Source: Aquarana catesbeiana
Lineage: Eukaryota; Chordata; Amphibia; Anura; Ranidae
Assembly: GCF_042186555.1 (NCBI RefSeq)
Contig: NC_133327.1
Span: forward strand, 49,010,939 to 49,074,938
Length of the DNA stretch: 64,000 nucleotides
Reading direction: 5' to 3'
The notes below the pieces were generated by a model. The model did not search any database and was not told the origin of the DNA. It saw only the letters and a list, made by a program, of their open reading frames with translations. Position numbers and translations under genes: made by a program. Shown here one piece after another: positions 10,863 through 21,954 of the stretch; the stretch's first letter is position 1, and each line of letters begins with the position of its first letter.

Positions 10863-12250
10863 CATTAGTACTTAGGAAATTTGTAATGGTCACCAAGACC
10901 AATAGATCTCCACAGTGGCAGCAGAGGCAGCAATAAAAATCTGACAAGGGTTTTATCCTTTTTACATTTGTCCAAAACCAAAAAGACTTGGCTTCACATA
11001 TACTTTAATTTGAGGTTTTCATTGTTCATGCTTGCTCAGCTGACTTGTAACTTTATATCTTTTCATTTTTACAGACATAATAAAAGATAGCCAAGTTATA
11101 CGCTGTTCGTGGTAAAGAGAAAGAAAAAAATAGGGCACATTTAACAACTGACATAGAAGCTTAGGTCTTATTTTGCTGAAACCAGGAAAATGAAGGAACT
11201 GCTGATAACAGCAATCCATACAATCTCACCTCTACAGTATATTATCAGAGTCACATGAGACTGAGAGCAAAGATCACTTTGGTGTATCCATATATTAAGA
11301 TATATCATAATGAACAGATTTCTATTCTCCACATTTATAGGGCAGAGCTCGGGTGTTTTAAAGGGGAACTCATCAGGATAAAGATTATAAGAAAACTAAA
11401 TCTAATGTCAGGTTTTGTGTACTTGAGTTATTATTATTTTTTGTGATCTTCAGCACTCAAGGTTATAAATCATTATACAACAGTTTTCAATGAACCCACT
11501 GTGTATGGAAGGAGGGTGGAATGTAGGTTGGTTGAACTGCATTGTGTGCAAAAGTTAGCTTACATCCAGAACCTATAGAAAGAAAATATTAGCACAGATC
11601 AGCTTCACTTCCTTCAGCTTCCTTCAATTAATCAAAATTATTTATCTACTTGGAGTTCCCTTTTAATTGTCAATCATGCTCTGACAGAAAGTTTAGTTTG
11701 ATCAGGTTAAAAGAATTATTGGCAGACATTTCCCCATGGGACAGAAGGCAGAACATAAAATATATTCAAATATAACACTGGACTCAGATTTCTGTGGCTT
11801 CAATTGGCCGCCTTCCTTTATTATAGGTATTAATTAAATTTTATTAACATATAATGTAATACCGATCTTAAAAGTTTACCAACAACATATTTTAGCTCAT
11901 CTATTACAGCTTGAGCTAATAAACATTACAACTAAGAAAGTCCCCTTTCTTAAGAAAGGGACAAGATCTCACAACATGAGCCGCAACATGGAAGGGATGG
12001 CAGGACGTGCTTTTGTCTTCAATCCCCACCAACTGCATCACTGATTACATATTTTTTTTCTTTTATAGGTACCAGCTCGTGCCAGGACCGTTGAAGGAAG
12101 CATGTGACCAATCACAGGTAAGTAAAAAAATAGACATTTTAAGTTTACAGAAAAAAAATGTTTTTTTGTCTGCCACTGTCCCATATGTGGAGGCCAGGGA
12201 CATCTTATGCCCCCTCCACCACTTCCATTCTCCTTCATGGTCATGTATAT
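10863..12250. other. Unassigned non-coding stretch
   Basis: AT-rich, no recognisable gene or transposon. The only notable site is 12068-12117: a pyrimidine tract ending TTTATAG, 49 bases, then CAGGTAAGT, which looks like a small exon between consensus splice sites. See findings. Confidence 0.3.
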
Positions 12251-12770
12251 GCAGAGATCTTGAGAAAAGGTATTTTGAAAAGGTGTTGAGAAATGTTTTA
12301 TCTCCTAGTTGGTTTTATTCTGGCTCTGCACAGTCCATTACTTGGCTACATTTTAAGGGTAACTTTCGATGTGGGTCAAATAGATGTCCATCATATCCCC
12401 AGATTTTGAGAGGTGACACTATACGATTAACAGTTAGCAATAGGACATGTTTGAAATCAAATCCTCCTTTTTGAATTGTAACACTTGAGTTATTTTTTAT
12501 GTCAATACATATAAAATCTGCTCTGCTCAATAGGTGGCCAGAACTTCCAGGAGGTTGAGGGATCATCCAAACGATCACCTCCAGCATCACTTCACTAATG
12601 TTGACCATCATTTTAGTGATTGTCATGGAGGGGCCATTTCTGCGCTCATGGTACAGGCTACTAAGAGAGTTCAAAAAAGAGGTTTATTGGATCTTTAGAT
12701 TACAGACTTGCATCCGCAAAGGATTGCATTATATGTGGGATGTTAACCACTTTTATGAGTAGATGTGTTT
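12250..12770 (+). pseudogene. Penelope-like element C-terminal (GIY-YIG region) remnant
   Basis: The 3' end of another PLE gene. LRNVLSPSWF and GNFRCGSNRCPSYPQI match the segment that precedes the endonuclease, including the Cys pair. Next comes a decayed GIY-YIG domain (a CQYIKYVG-like stretch is no longer in one frame). It ends with LLREFKKEVYWIFRLQT and GLHYMWDVNHFYE, the conserved tail resembling L..EVYWI..L.T..P.GLN. The GIY-YIG nuclease nicks the target for insertion. At least two frameshifts and a stop lie in 12475-12660. The RT part is absent, so it is 5'-truncated. Confidence 0.75.
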
Positions 12771-13096
12771 TTTCCCCTCTTTTGCTAACAGTGTGAAACA
12801 CATACATGTGTACCTGTTTAGGCTACTCTGACCCTTTACGCATACCATTGTTATATTGTTTTATAGTGACCCAAAAACACAAAATTAAGGTTCTACTCAG
12901 GTAGAGAGGTAAAGTGTAACTGCAGGCAGGGACAGGGAGCTAGTCCTAGCTCCAAACTGCAGCAATGTCAAAGGAAAAGATCCATAAGCCACACATCATG
13001 AAGCAGACCCATGTGCATTAAGTGAGATTAATGGCAGCCTCACACCAGGCTCCAGCCAGGCCATGGTCCAATGCGCTTCACTTTGCCCCTTGGAGC

Positions 13097-14034
13097 TTAA
13101 CCGGTTCCCGACCGGCTCACGTCTATATATTGTGGCAGAATGGCACCACTGTGCAAAACCTCGTATAGGTACGTCGTACCCTTTAGGAGGCGCTAGGGGG
13201 CATGCGTGCACGCTGCACGGCGGGGGTCCCGATCACCGCTGGCTACCCACGATCCCATGCACGAGCGTCAGCACGGGGATTTGTGTGTGTAAACACACAA
13301 TTTCCTGTTCTGCCAGGGGAGAGGAGACATATTGTTTGTTCCTACTAAGTAGGAACAACGATATGTCTCCTTCCCCAGTCATTCCAACCCCAATACAGTT
13401 AGAAACACTAATGAGGGAACACATTTAACCCTTTGATTGCCCCCTAGTGTTAACCCCCTCCCCTGCCACTGACATTTACACAGTAATCAGTGCATTCTGA
13501 TCGCTGTATAAATGTCAATGGTCCCAAAAATGTGTCAAAAGTGTCCGATTTGTCCGCCTCAGTCCCAGATCACAGATCGCCGCCATTACTAGTAAAAAAA
13601 TTAATAATAATAAAAATGCCCTATCCCCTATTTTGTAGATGCTATAACTTTTGCGCAAACAAATCAATAAACGCTTATTGTGATTTTTTTTACAACAAGT
13701 ATATAGAAATATACATGTTGGCCTAAACTGATGAATACATTTTTTCTTTTTTTTTTAAAACTGTGGATATTTATTATAGCAAAAAGTAAAAAATATAGTT
13801 TTTTTTATCAAAATTGTCCCTATATTTTTGTTTATAGCGCAATAAATTAGAACCACAGAGGGGATCAAATACCACCAAAAGAAATCTCTATTTGTGGGAA
13901 AAAGAGGACGCAAATTTTGTTTGGGTATAGTATCGCACGACTGCGCAATTGTCAGTTAAAGCGACGTAGTGCCAAATTGTAAAAAGTGCTCTGGTCACGA
14001 AGGGGGAAAAATCTTTCGGGGCTAAAGCGGTTAA
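13097..14034 (-). mobile_element. Family B element, full copy (B1)
   Basis: Bounded by TTAA at 13097-13100 and 14031-14034, with ends TTAACCGGTTCCCGACCGG and GGGGCTAAAGCGGTTAA. It contains the family signature AAAGAAATCTCTATTTGTGGG (reverse of CCCACAAATAGAGATTTCTT). No coding capacity. TTAA duplications are typical of piggyBac-type transposition, so a piggyBac-mobilised non-autonomous element is a fair guess. The host repeat around it is a hairpin: CCCCTTGGAGCTTAATC before, GATTAAGCTCCAAAGGGG after. Confidence 0.8.
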
Positions 14035-14088
14035 TCTAGGGGTTCATGATTCCCCATGATTAAGCTCCAAAGGGGCTTGGTGGAATGC

Positions 14089-14874
14089 CAGGGCTTGGTT
14101 GCAAGTGTGACCTTTGTGACCCTGGTAGTTTTGCCACTGGTGTCAGTAGTTTTTTATTTTTGCATTATTTTTTAACAATATGATTTTTTATTGTTTTTTT
14201 AAATATTTTTTTAGGACCCCATTGGGGCTTTGGTGAGATATCAGGGGTCTAAACAAGCAATGTTCCACCTTTGAGACAGAGAAAGGAGATGGAGGTCACA
14301 GTCATCAATCTCCATCTCTGCAACCACAGCTGCACAGAATGAATGGATGGGAATAGCTCTGTACACAGCTTTCCGTGCATTCACAAGCTGAAACATAGTA
14401 AACACAATTTAATATGTTTCGGTTATGAATGGACAGAGTAAGCGATCAGTACAGCTCACTGACTCTATTCCTTTAGACAAGGAAGGGGCCAGTAAATGAC
14501 ACATTTAACGGCCCCTTTCCCACTCTCCATCCTGACACATCCCCCACAGCATCTGATGGAAGAGGGGGGGTCATGAGAGAGCACAGGGTGGGCCGGGAAA
14601 GAGCCTAGGGGGGCAGAAAAGCACAAAGGGGGGAAACAGAAAGAAGCTGGATAGGAGGAGCGGTGGGGGCGCCTGCATATAGAGGAACTGAATGCCCGCT
14701 TCTCCTCCTCTCCCTCCCACAGACATTCAGCGGCCGCAGCAGGAAAATTAAGAGATTGGTTCCTCTATATTCCACTCCTCCTATCCAGGTTTACAGGGGG
14801 GGGGGTACATGGGCCCCCTGAACCATGGGGCCAGGCCGCAATTGTGACCCCTGTAGGTATGGCCCTGCACTGAA
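14089..14874. repeat. Possible hAT-like non-autonomous element
   Basis: The right end ...GGTATGGCCCTGCACTG reads CAGTGCAGGGCCATACC in reverse, a hAT-type terminus common in frogs. The left end is guessed at CAGGGCTTGG (14089). I see no matching 8-bp duplication. The inside is GC-rich near 14560-14830 and has no gene. Confidence 0.35.
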
Positions 14875-14889
14875 GGTATGCTGTAGTAT

Positions 14890-15610
14890 CAGGTACTAAG
14901 CCATCAGTAGAAAATCCTTTAAGTTCTGCAAGTTGCGAGGTAGGGCTTCCATGGACCTTACTTGTTTTTTCCAGCAGATCCCACAGATACTACATTGGAT
15001 TGATATCTTGAGAATTCAGAGGTCAAGTCAATGTATCAAACTTATTGCTGTGTTCCTCAAACCATTCTTGAACCATTTTTGCAGTAAAGTGAGTGCATTA
15101 TCCTGCTGAAGGAGGGTACAGCCATCAGGGAATACCATTTTCATGAATGGTCAGCAACAATGTGTAAGTAGGTGATAAAGGACGTGTCATGTAACATCTA
15201 CATGAATGGCAGGACCCAAGGTTTTCCAGCAGAACATTACCCAAAACATCACACTGCCTCAGTGCTTCCACTGGCTTTTCCTCTTCACATACTGCATCTC
15301 TTCTCCAGGTAAGCGATGCACACACTCTCATCCATCCACATGATGTAAAAGAAAGTGTGATTCATCAGACCAGGCCACTTTCTTCTATTGCTCTGTGGTC
15401 CAGTTCTGATGCTCACGTGCCCATTGTGGGTACTTTTGACTGCAGAAACAGGTCAGCATGGGCACCCTGACCGGTCTGCAGCTGCAACCCAATACACAAC
15501 AAGCTATGATGCCTATTTTTTCCTGATTTCATCAACTTTAGAGACAATATGTTTACTTGCAGCCTAGTATATCTCACCAACTTTCAGATGCCATTGTAGC
15601 AAGAATAATG
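14890..15610 (-). pseudogene. Tc1/mariner transposase relic (T4)
   Basis: On the minus strand, in different frames: KKVAWSDESHTF (about 15385-15350, first Asp), CWKTLGPAIHVDVT, MVFPDGCTLLQQDNA (second Asp) and NPM*YLWDLLEK, where the catalytic Glu codon is now a TAG. Order and wording match the vertebrate Tc1-like family ending PDLNPIEHLWDVLEK. Many stops and shifts. No terminal repeats recognised. Confidence 0.75.
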
Positions 15611-15618
15611 TTAATTAC

Positions 15619-16039
15619 TTAAAGTAGAGTTATAGGCAAAACTTTAATTTTGGATAGAGTAAGGAAGGGTAATAACCCCTGTCAGTTTTTTTTAATATTA
15701 TTTTAATGCCATCTGTGTCTCATTGAGGAGATTTTCCTTCACTTCCTGCCCCATAGCCAAAATAGGAAGTGAGAGGAACTCCCTGCTAATTAAGGGACTC
15801 CCTTAGGCACTCCCCCCTGGTCATCAGAACTAGTATCCCTAATGAAACATTTCCCCTCTATTACTTTTTGAGGGTCATCCCAAAATTAGTGATTTTCTTT
15901 TGCTTTCACTTTTCATGATAATGGTAAACAGGACAAATAGGGAGGGGGCACAGACAACAATAACAACCTGACAGATGTTCTAATCCATCTTCACTCTATA
16001 CAAAAATAAAAAAAAGTTTTGCTATTAGCTATTCTTTAA
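15619..16039 (+). mobile_element. Family L element, full copy
   Basis: Bounded by TTAA (15619-15622 and 16036-16039) with inverted ends: GGCAAAACTTTAATTTTGG on the left, AAAAGTTTTGCTATTAGC on the right. Non-coding. Its right TTAA is shared with the start of the next family B fragment. Confidence 0.65.
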
Positions 16040-16250
16040 CCACTTCAGTGCCGGGAGTATTACCCCCCTTCATGACCAGGCCATTGTTTTGCTATACAGC
16101 ATTGCGTTAATTTAACTGACAAACTGTTTTTTTGTTGTTTTTTTGTTGTTTTTTTGTTGTTTCTGTTTGTTTTTTGAGGGTTTTTTTTCGTTAATTTTGT
16201 TGTCTGACTATAGATCTATGTGTATTCCAATCATGTTTGAAGCCATTTAC
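16036..16250 (+). repeat. Family B fragment
   Basis: Starts TTAACCACTTCAGTGCCGGG and continues TTCATGACCAGGCCATT, GATACAGCATTGCGTTA-like sequence and AACTGACAA, as in B copies at 48933. It ends in TTTTTTGTTG repeats and then switches to the LINE tail. Confidence 0.65.
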
Positions 16251-16353
16251 TGTTGACTATCTCACTACCTCTGCTCATAGTTTATTCCAAGCATCAACTA
16301 CCCTTTCAGTAAAATAATACTTTCTAAGATTAATTTTGAACTTTCCTCCATTT
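16250..16353 (+). repeat. LINE 3' UTR-like remnant, left part
   Basis: CTACCCTTTCAGTAAAATAATACTTTC and TTTTGAACTTTCCTCCATTTC are typical of a CR1/L2-type LINE 3' region seen widely in tetrapods. It continues at 20947 after a 4.6-kb composite insertion. Confidence 0.55.
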
Positions 16354-17921
16354 CAGGGGTGGACTGACCATTTGGGCACTTGGGCACTGCCCGAGGGCCT
16401 GGGATCACTAGGGGATCCCATGAGAGGCTGCACATGTCATATAGGAACACTCTGAATAATGTGTCTGTCCGAAACCGGGGCACATTATTTAGACAGGAAT
16501 ACGGCTCAAAGTGGGGATTGGCAGGAGGGTGAAAGGCGCCCATTTCAGCAGAGGAGGAGGCAGGACGAGCGGGCAGAACTGCTGGTGACAGGGAGAGAAG
16601 CGGAGGATAAGGAGGAGGCAGCAACGATACCCGACCTACTGCCGGAAGTAGTTCACCTGTGCAGTAGAGACGGAGCGGGTCGCAGACGCGGTCCCGGGCT
16701 GTGATCTTTGCTGATACATGCAGCTGGTGATGGAGCCGGCGGGAAGGTGAGAGGAGTGCCTAAATGGGTGATATGACTGGACACTGACTCCTTCAGCAGG
16801 CTGATATAGTGATCAGAGAACCCTGCTGATCGGTACATTGCAGGCTTCAGAAAGTTGCAAAACACCCCCCCCACTCTGCTCTCTAGGGATGAGCCGAACA
16901 CCCCCCGGTTCGGTTCGCACCAGAACCCGCGAACGGACCGAAAGTTCGCACGAACGTTAGAACCCCATTGACGTCTATGGGACTCGAACGTTCGAAATCA
17001 AAAGTGCTCATTTTAAAGGCTAATTTGCATGGTATTGTCCTAAAAAGGGTTTGGGGACCCGGGTCCTACCCCAGGGGACATGTATCAATGCAAAAAAAAC
17101 TTTTAAAAACGGCCGTTTTTTCGGGAGCAGTGATTTTAATGATGCTTAAAGTAAAAAAAAAAGTGAAATATTCCTTTAAATATCATACCTGGGGGGTGTC
17201 TATAGTATGCCTGAAAAGTGGCGCGTGTTTCCCGTGCTTAGAACAGTCCCTGCACAAAATGTCTTTAAAGGAAAAAAAGTAATTTAAAACTGCTTGCAGC
17301 TTTAATGTAATGTCACTTACTGGCAATATGGATGAAAATCAGTGAGACAAACGGCATGGGTACCCCCCAGTCCATTACCAGGCCCTTTGGGTCTTGTATG
17401 GATATTAAGGGGAACCCCGCACCCAAATTAAAATAAGGAAAGGTGTGGGGCCACCAGGCCCTATATACTCTGAACAGCAGTATACAGGCGGTGCAAACAA
17501 GACAGGGACTGTAGGTTTGTTGTTAAGTAGAATCTGTTTGTAATTTTGAACATTTTTAACGTGTTTAGCTCCAGCCAAAAAATCTTTTCTAAGCTTTTTG
17601 GAAAACATAGGGAAGGGTTATCACCCCTGTGACATTTGTTTTGCTGTCTTTCCTCCTCTTCAGAAGATTTCACCTCACTTTTTTGTCCCAATGAAAAATG
17701 TTTTTTGAAAATTTGGGTTTTTTTTGTGGAACAAGGATTGGAAAGCATCAGTGGAAAGGAGAAATTGTTTTCCCATATTAACTCTTACAGGAGAGAATTT
17801 CCCTTCCTAGGGGTAGATTTCATCTCACTTCCTGTTGTCTCCTTCCGTTTGCAAGTAGGAGTCGTTTGTAAGTTAGATGTTTGAAAGTAGGGTCCTGCCC
17901 TATATACTCAGCAGAAATTTG

Positions 17922-18330
17922 GGCCTTAGGTGTTGCTGTGGCCACAACACTGTAAGCCCTCACAGGGCCCTGCTGTGAAATATTAGATCAAGAATTGTAA
18001 TTACATGCCCCTGTTGAACAGGAGCTGAAAAATTAGGCCTTAGGCACTGGTGCTGGTGCCACAACACTGCAACCCCTCACAGACACTCTAGTTGGAACGC
18101 AGGAACGAGCCCTGCTGCAAAGTATTGCTTCAAAAATTGTAATTACACGCCCCTGTTAGACAGGGGCAGAAAAATTGGGCCTTAGGCACTGGTGCTGGTG
18201 CCACAACACTGCAACCCCTCACAGACACTCTAGTTGGAATGCAGGAACGAGCCCTGCTGCAAAGTATTGCATCAAAAATTGTAATTACACGCCCCTGTTA
18301 GACAGGGGCAGAAAAATTGGGCCTTAGGCA
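17922..18330. repeat. Tandem repeat, units of 114 and 142 bp (in E1)
   Basis: GGCCTTAGG recurs at 17922, 18036, 18178 and 18320, giving units of 114, 142 and 142 bp. Each unit includes GCCACAACACTG and AATTGTAATTACA. E2 has a single unit (about 31150-31240). Confidence 0.8.
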
Positions 18331-19030
18331 CTGCACTAAATGTAAATAGCAGGAACGGATCTAGCTGAACACTGTGAGCAGGACGCACTGCACTAAATGT
18401 AAATAGTCTAGAAGATAACAGGAACGGATCTAGCTGAACACTGTGAGCAGGACGCACTGCACTAAATGTAAATAGCAGGAACGGATCTAGCTGAACACTG
18501 TGAGCAGGACGCACTGCACTAAATGTAAATAGCAGGAACGGATCTAGCTGAACACTGTGAGCAGGACGCACTGCACTAAATGTAAATAGCAGGAACGGAT
18601 CTAGCTGAACACTGTGAGCAGGACGCACTGCACTAAATGTAAATAACAGGAACGGATCTAGCTGAACACTGTGAGCAGGACACACTGCACTAAATGTAAA
18701 TAGCAGGAACGGACCTAGCTTTACACTGTGAGCAGGACGCACTGCACTAAATGTAAATAGCAGGAACGGATCTAGCTGAACACTGTGAGCAGGACGCACT
18801 GCACTAAATGTAAATTGCAGGAACGGATCTAGCTGAACACTGTGAGCAGGACGCACTGCACTAAATGTAAATAGTCTAGAAGATAACAGGAACGGATCTA
18901 GCTGAACACTGTGAGCAGGACGCACTGCACTAAATGTAAATAGCAGGAACGGATCTAGCTGAACACTGTGAGCAGGACGCACTGCATTTAATGTAAATAG
19001 TCTAGATAGAAGATAACAGGAACGGATCTA
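18331..19030. repeat. 57-bp minisatellite (in E1), some units 69 bp
   Basis: About 12 copies of a 57-bp unit beginning CTGCACTAAATGTAAATAGC. Some carry a 12-bp TCTAGAAGATAA-type insert, making 69 bp. Because both lengths are multiples of three, a long minus-strand frame of 19-residue repeats appears (18272-18982), but it has only a GTG start and no coding signature outside the array. E2 lacks this array. Confidence 0.88.
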
Positions 19031-19224
19031 GCTAAACTGAATACAGTGTATATATATATATATGCAACACCTGGGATGCATATATATACACAATACACTG
19101 TAAGTGCAGCTAACTGACTGACTGTTCTGCCTAATCTATCTAACTCAAATCAAATGACACTGTCTCTCTCTCTCTCTATCTCTCAGCACACCGGAACACA
19201 CACTACACAGGGCCGCCGTGCAGG

Positions 19225-19410
19225 CGGCCTTATATAGTGTGGGGTGTGTACTAAATCCCCTGAGCCATAATTGGCCAAAGCCACCCTGGCTTTGGCCAAT
19301 TACAGCTCTCTCTACTGACGGCGCTGTGATTGGCCAAGCATGCGGGTCATAGTGCATGCTTGGCCAATCATCAGCCAGCAATGCACTGCGATGCCGCAGT
19401 GAATTATGGT
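19225..19410 (-). promoter_or_regulatory. Promoter-like region of E1
   Basis: On the minus strand, ACTATATAAGGCC (about 19228-19240) is preceded by four CCAAT-type boxes in TTGGCCAAT or ATTGGCCAA form between 19268 and 19375. The same arrangement is kept in E2. Direction is inward through the element. Function is inferred. Confidence 0.55.
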
Positions 19411-19539
19411 CCGTGACGCGCCACACGAATTTAGCGCGAACGGCCCATATCGTTCGCAATTCGGCGAACGGGCGAACAGCCGATGTTCGAGTCGAACATG
19501 GGTTCGACTCGAACACGAAGCTCATCCCTACTGCTCTCT

Positions 19540-20430
19540 ATCTCCCATTCCACGCTGCACAGCCATTCACTTGGAAGCTCAGTATGCTGCTGCTTCTGCT
19601 CCTCCCAGCTCTTATGCAACTGAGAACAGAGGGAATGTGATCGCTTATAAAAAGGGGAAAAAAGGTATTTATAATGTTTTTTTTATATCCATACAAAATG
19701 TTTTGGCTTTCATTTCTATTTTAAATTGAATGGGTTGTTTTACAAGGTGATTGTTTAATGATTTTAAAATATTTTCATGAAAAATAAAAGTAAAATGATG
19801 CAAGAAATTATTACAGAAAATATATTATAAAAGTATCCTAAGCAAGAGTAAAATAAAGGGTTGAAAGTGAAAATATTCTTAAATAGTGTCTGTCTGGTCT
19901 TTAGCTCCATGCAGAGTGTGGATCACATACAGAGTATACCCAATCTGATATGGAGTCACTGGCGCTCATAATGACTTTTAGTATTCCTTAAAGTGGTATT
20001 AAACCCAAAAGCAAACATTTATCATAGTTAAAGCAGAGTTCCACCCAAAAGTGGAACTTCTGCTTTAAGGACTCCTCACCCCTTTTCTATACACTAATTG
20101 ACATGTAATTTTTTTTGGGGGGGGAGTGGGTACCCAGTTTTAATAGGTATCCAGCTCGTACTTCCGCTCGCGCCACCTAGACGACTCCTCCTCTCTCCCT
20201 CCCTCCCTGCAATCTATCACAGGTCTCAGAAGATTGCTTGGCCATTCAGCACACATAGTGTGACTTGTGCATGCGTAGTTCGCATCTGGCTGTGAAGCCG
20301 CAAGCTGTCACAGCCGGGTGCCCAAACTAGTGATGTTGGCGCAGGAGGGAATCAAGGGAGAGAACCGAGGGTTCGAATGGCCGCATCACTGGACCGTGCC
20401 CCCCCCCCCCTCACACTACCTCTCTCTCTC
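19540..20430 (+). repeat. Families F, M and H, recurring block
   Basis: 19550-19980 (GCAGCTCTTATGCAACTGAGAACAGAGGG onward in essence) matches 53215-53400 and 34396-34740. 19987-20027 starts a family M copy (TTAAAGTGGTATTAAACCC). Family H begins at TTAA 20028 with AAAGCAGAGTTCCACCC and runs to the C-run near 20400. The M-H junction is the same as at 34763, so this block was nested before the pieces spread. Non-coding. Confidence 0.65.
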
Positions 20431-20946
20431 ACACCTTCTCTGTCTCTCATCCCCTCCCTCTCTCTCTCCAAAAAAGTTGGCAGCCCTGTCAGGAAGGAGC
20501 TGGGTGGGAGTTGAAGGCAATTAACACCTTAATTTTAGAGCATCTTTATTGTACTATGTAACCAGCAGGTGCTACCTACAGCCTCCAAGAGCCACACCCA
20601 ATGTTTGCCACGGTGTGCTGCACGCCACACTTCTTTCTCTTCTATTAGGGCCCATATTATCTCACACCAGACCAGCGGCTTTCATAAAATGCCCCAGTTG
20701 TGTGATAAAGATGGCTGCTGCATGGCAGGCACCTTTAAACTTGGAAGTGCCCAGCGGCTTCTCTGAAAATAAGCCGGGAACTTCCATGCATGCTATGCTG
20801 TTGAAGATATTTAAATCCCCCCTCTGTGGAGCTGAGCTGCAATATGTTGGTGGGGCTTTGTGTGGGTGTGGCTTGAGTATGGACACAGGGGGGGCCTCAT
20901 GATCTCCTATTTCCCGGGGGCCCCATGAGTTGTCAATCCGCTCCTG
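20431..20946. other. Right part of composite G
   Basis: No gene seen. The terminal 30 bp (GGGCCCCATGAGTTGTCAAT...CTCCTG) are the right end of G. Confidence 0.4.
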
Positions 20947-21245
20947 CTTCAGTCAGTTTGAAATTTTGTCTCCGTGTTCTTGATTTTGGTTTTATATTGA
21001 AAAAAACGCCTTCCTGACACTTATTCACCCCCTTGTTGTATTTCAATCATGTCTCCCCGTTCCCTTCTTTCCTCAAGGCTGTTCATATTAAGTTACTGAA
21101 GTCACTCTCAATATGTTTTATCCCCCAAACCTTTTACCATTTTTGTTACTCTTCTCTGGACTTGTTCTAACTTATCAATATCTTTGTGTAAGTGAGGTCT
21201 CCAGAACTGGACACAGTATTCTAAATGAGGTCTCACTAAAGATCT
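20947..21245 (+). repeat. LINE 3' UTR-like remnant, right part
   Basis: TCAGTTTGAAATTTTGTC... then CTCTTCTCTGGAC, CTCCAGAACTGGACACAGTA and TGAGGTCTCAC form the well-known tail of CR1/L2-type LINEs. Continues the piece at 16250-16353. Confidence 0.6.
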
Positions 21246-21590
21246 ATATTACCCCTTCTCAACCTTCTCGACATGGAGGAACCCTTGAAATAATTCTCTG
21301 GTCTCAGGGAACCCCTACTAATAATTTATTTTTTTGTTGTTGAAAAGGTACCCCTGCTAATAGTTACTATATCTGCAACTCATGACACATTAGTGTGAAG
21401 GTCAGTGGGAAGAATGATTCTTACACTTGTGGTCATTGCAAAGAGTTACCCCCTTACAGATAACTAAAAAGATCAATGATGTAAATGGAAACTTATCTGA
21501 GAAGCAGAGATTGCTCATTGCTCAAGGAACCCCTAGCAACCTCTGGAGAAACCCTAGGGTTAAGAAACTCTGATTGAGAAAACCTGATCT
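21246..21590. repeat. Small inverted-end repeat (hAT/MIR-like)
   Basis: TTCTCAACCTTCTCGACATGG on the left and AGGGTTAAGAAACTCTGATTGAGAAA on the right form imperfect inverted ends around AGGAACCCCTAGCAACCTC. I recognise the family as a common short frog/vertebrate DNA repeat. Non-coding. Confidence 0.5.
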
Positions 21591-21954
21591 ATATTAAATC
21601 TATATTATATTATATTATAGATATGATGTGCCATGGCCCAGGCCGGACTGACATCTGATAGTCCTGGGGCTTGGATTAGTAGTGGACCAACCTGGAGCAG
21701 TGTATAGTGCTTTTATGCTCTGACAAAGAACTGGAAACCTAATCCCTGTTCTCAGGAAGCCAAGTAGACATGTCTTCCTCCTCTTGGTAAATTTTCCAAT
21801 GTAGGCTAAAAAAAAAAAATATATGGGGTGAAGCATGCTTGTAATTACTGAAATGGGTAGGTAAAACTAAGAACTCACCAACAGGGTCTCTGAGAAATAT
21901 TAGGAGCCTGTTGGCCATTCTGCCCACTAGCAGATATCAGCTTTAATAGTCTTT

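Larger units (their letters stand above)
16884..19530 (-). mobile_element. E1: hAT-like non-autonomous element with tandem arrays
   Basis: Inverted ends TAGGGATGAGC (16884) and GCTCATCCCTA (19530), flanked by CTGCTCTC on both sides (16876-16883 and 19531-19538). An 8-bp duplication with a YAGGG terminus is the hAT pattern. The right subterminal region has a promoter reading leftward and GTTCGAGTCGAAC-type dyads. The interior carries a 142-bp array and a 57-bp array. No transposase; small frames shared with E2 (for example 17405-17608) are probably just conserved repeat DNA. Confidence 0.85.
16354..20946. mobile_element. Composite element G, hAT-like ends, splitting a LINE tail
   Basis: Begins CAGGGGTGGACTGACCA and ends with the reverse of CAGGAGCGGATTGACAA, a hAT-type terminus known from ranid repeats. 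The flanks (CTCCATTT and CTTCAGTC) match at only 5 of 8 positions, so the duplication is either decayed or my ends are off. Inside are E1 (16884-19530) and pieces of families F, M and H. No transposase. Confidence 0.5.

Noticed and set aside
18272..18982. 236-codon minus-strand frame of 19-residue repeats as a protein gene
   Set aside because: It is confined to the 57-bp array, starts only at GTG, and is closed by a stop where one array unit has a different insert. The related element E2 lacks it.
16346..20954. 8-bp target duplication for composite G
   Set aside because: CTCCATTT and CTTCAGTC match at only 5 of 8 positions; not enough to claim.
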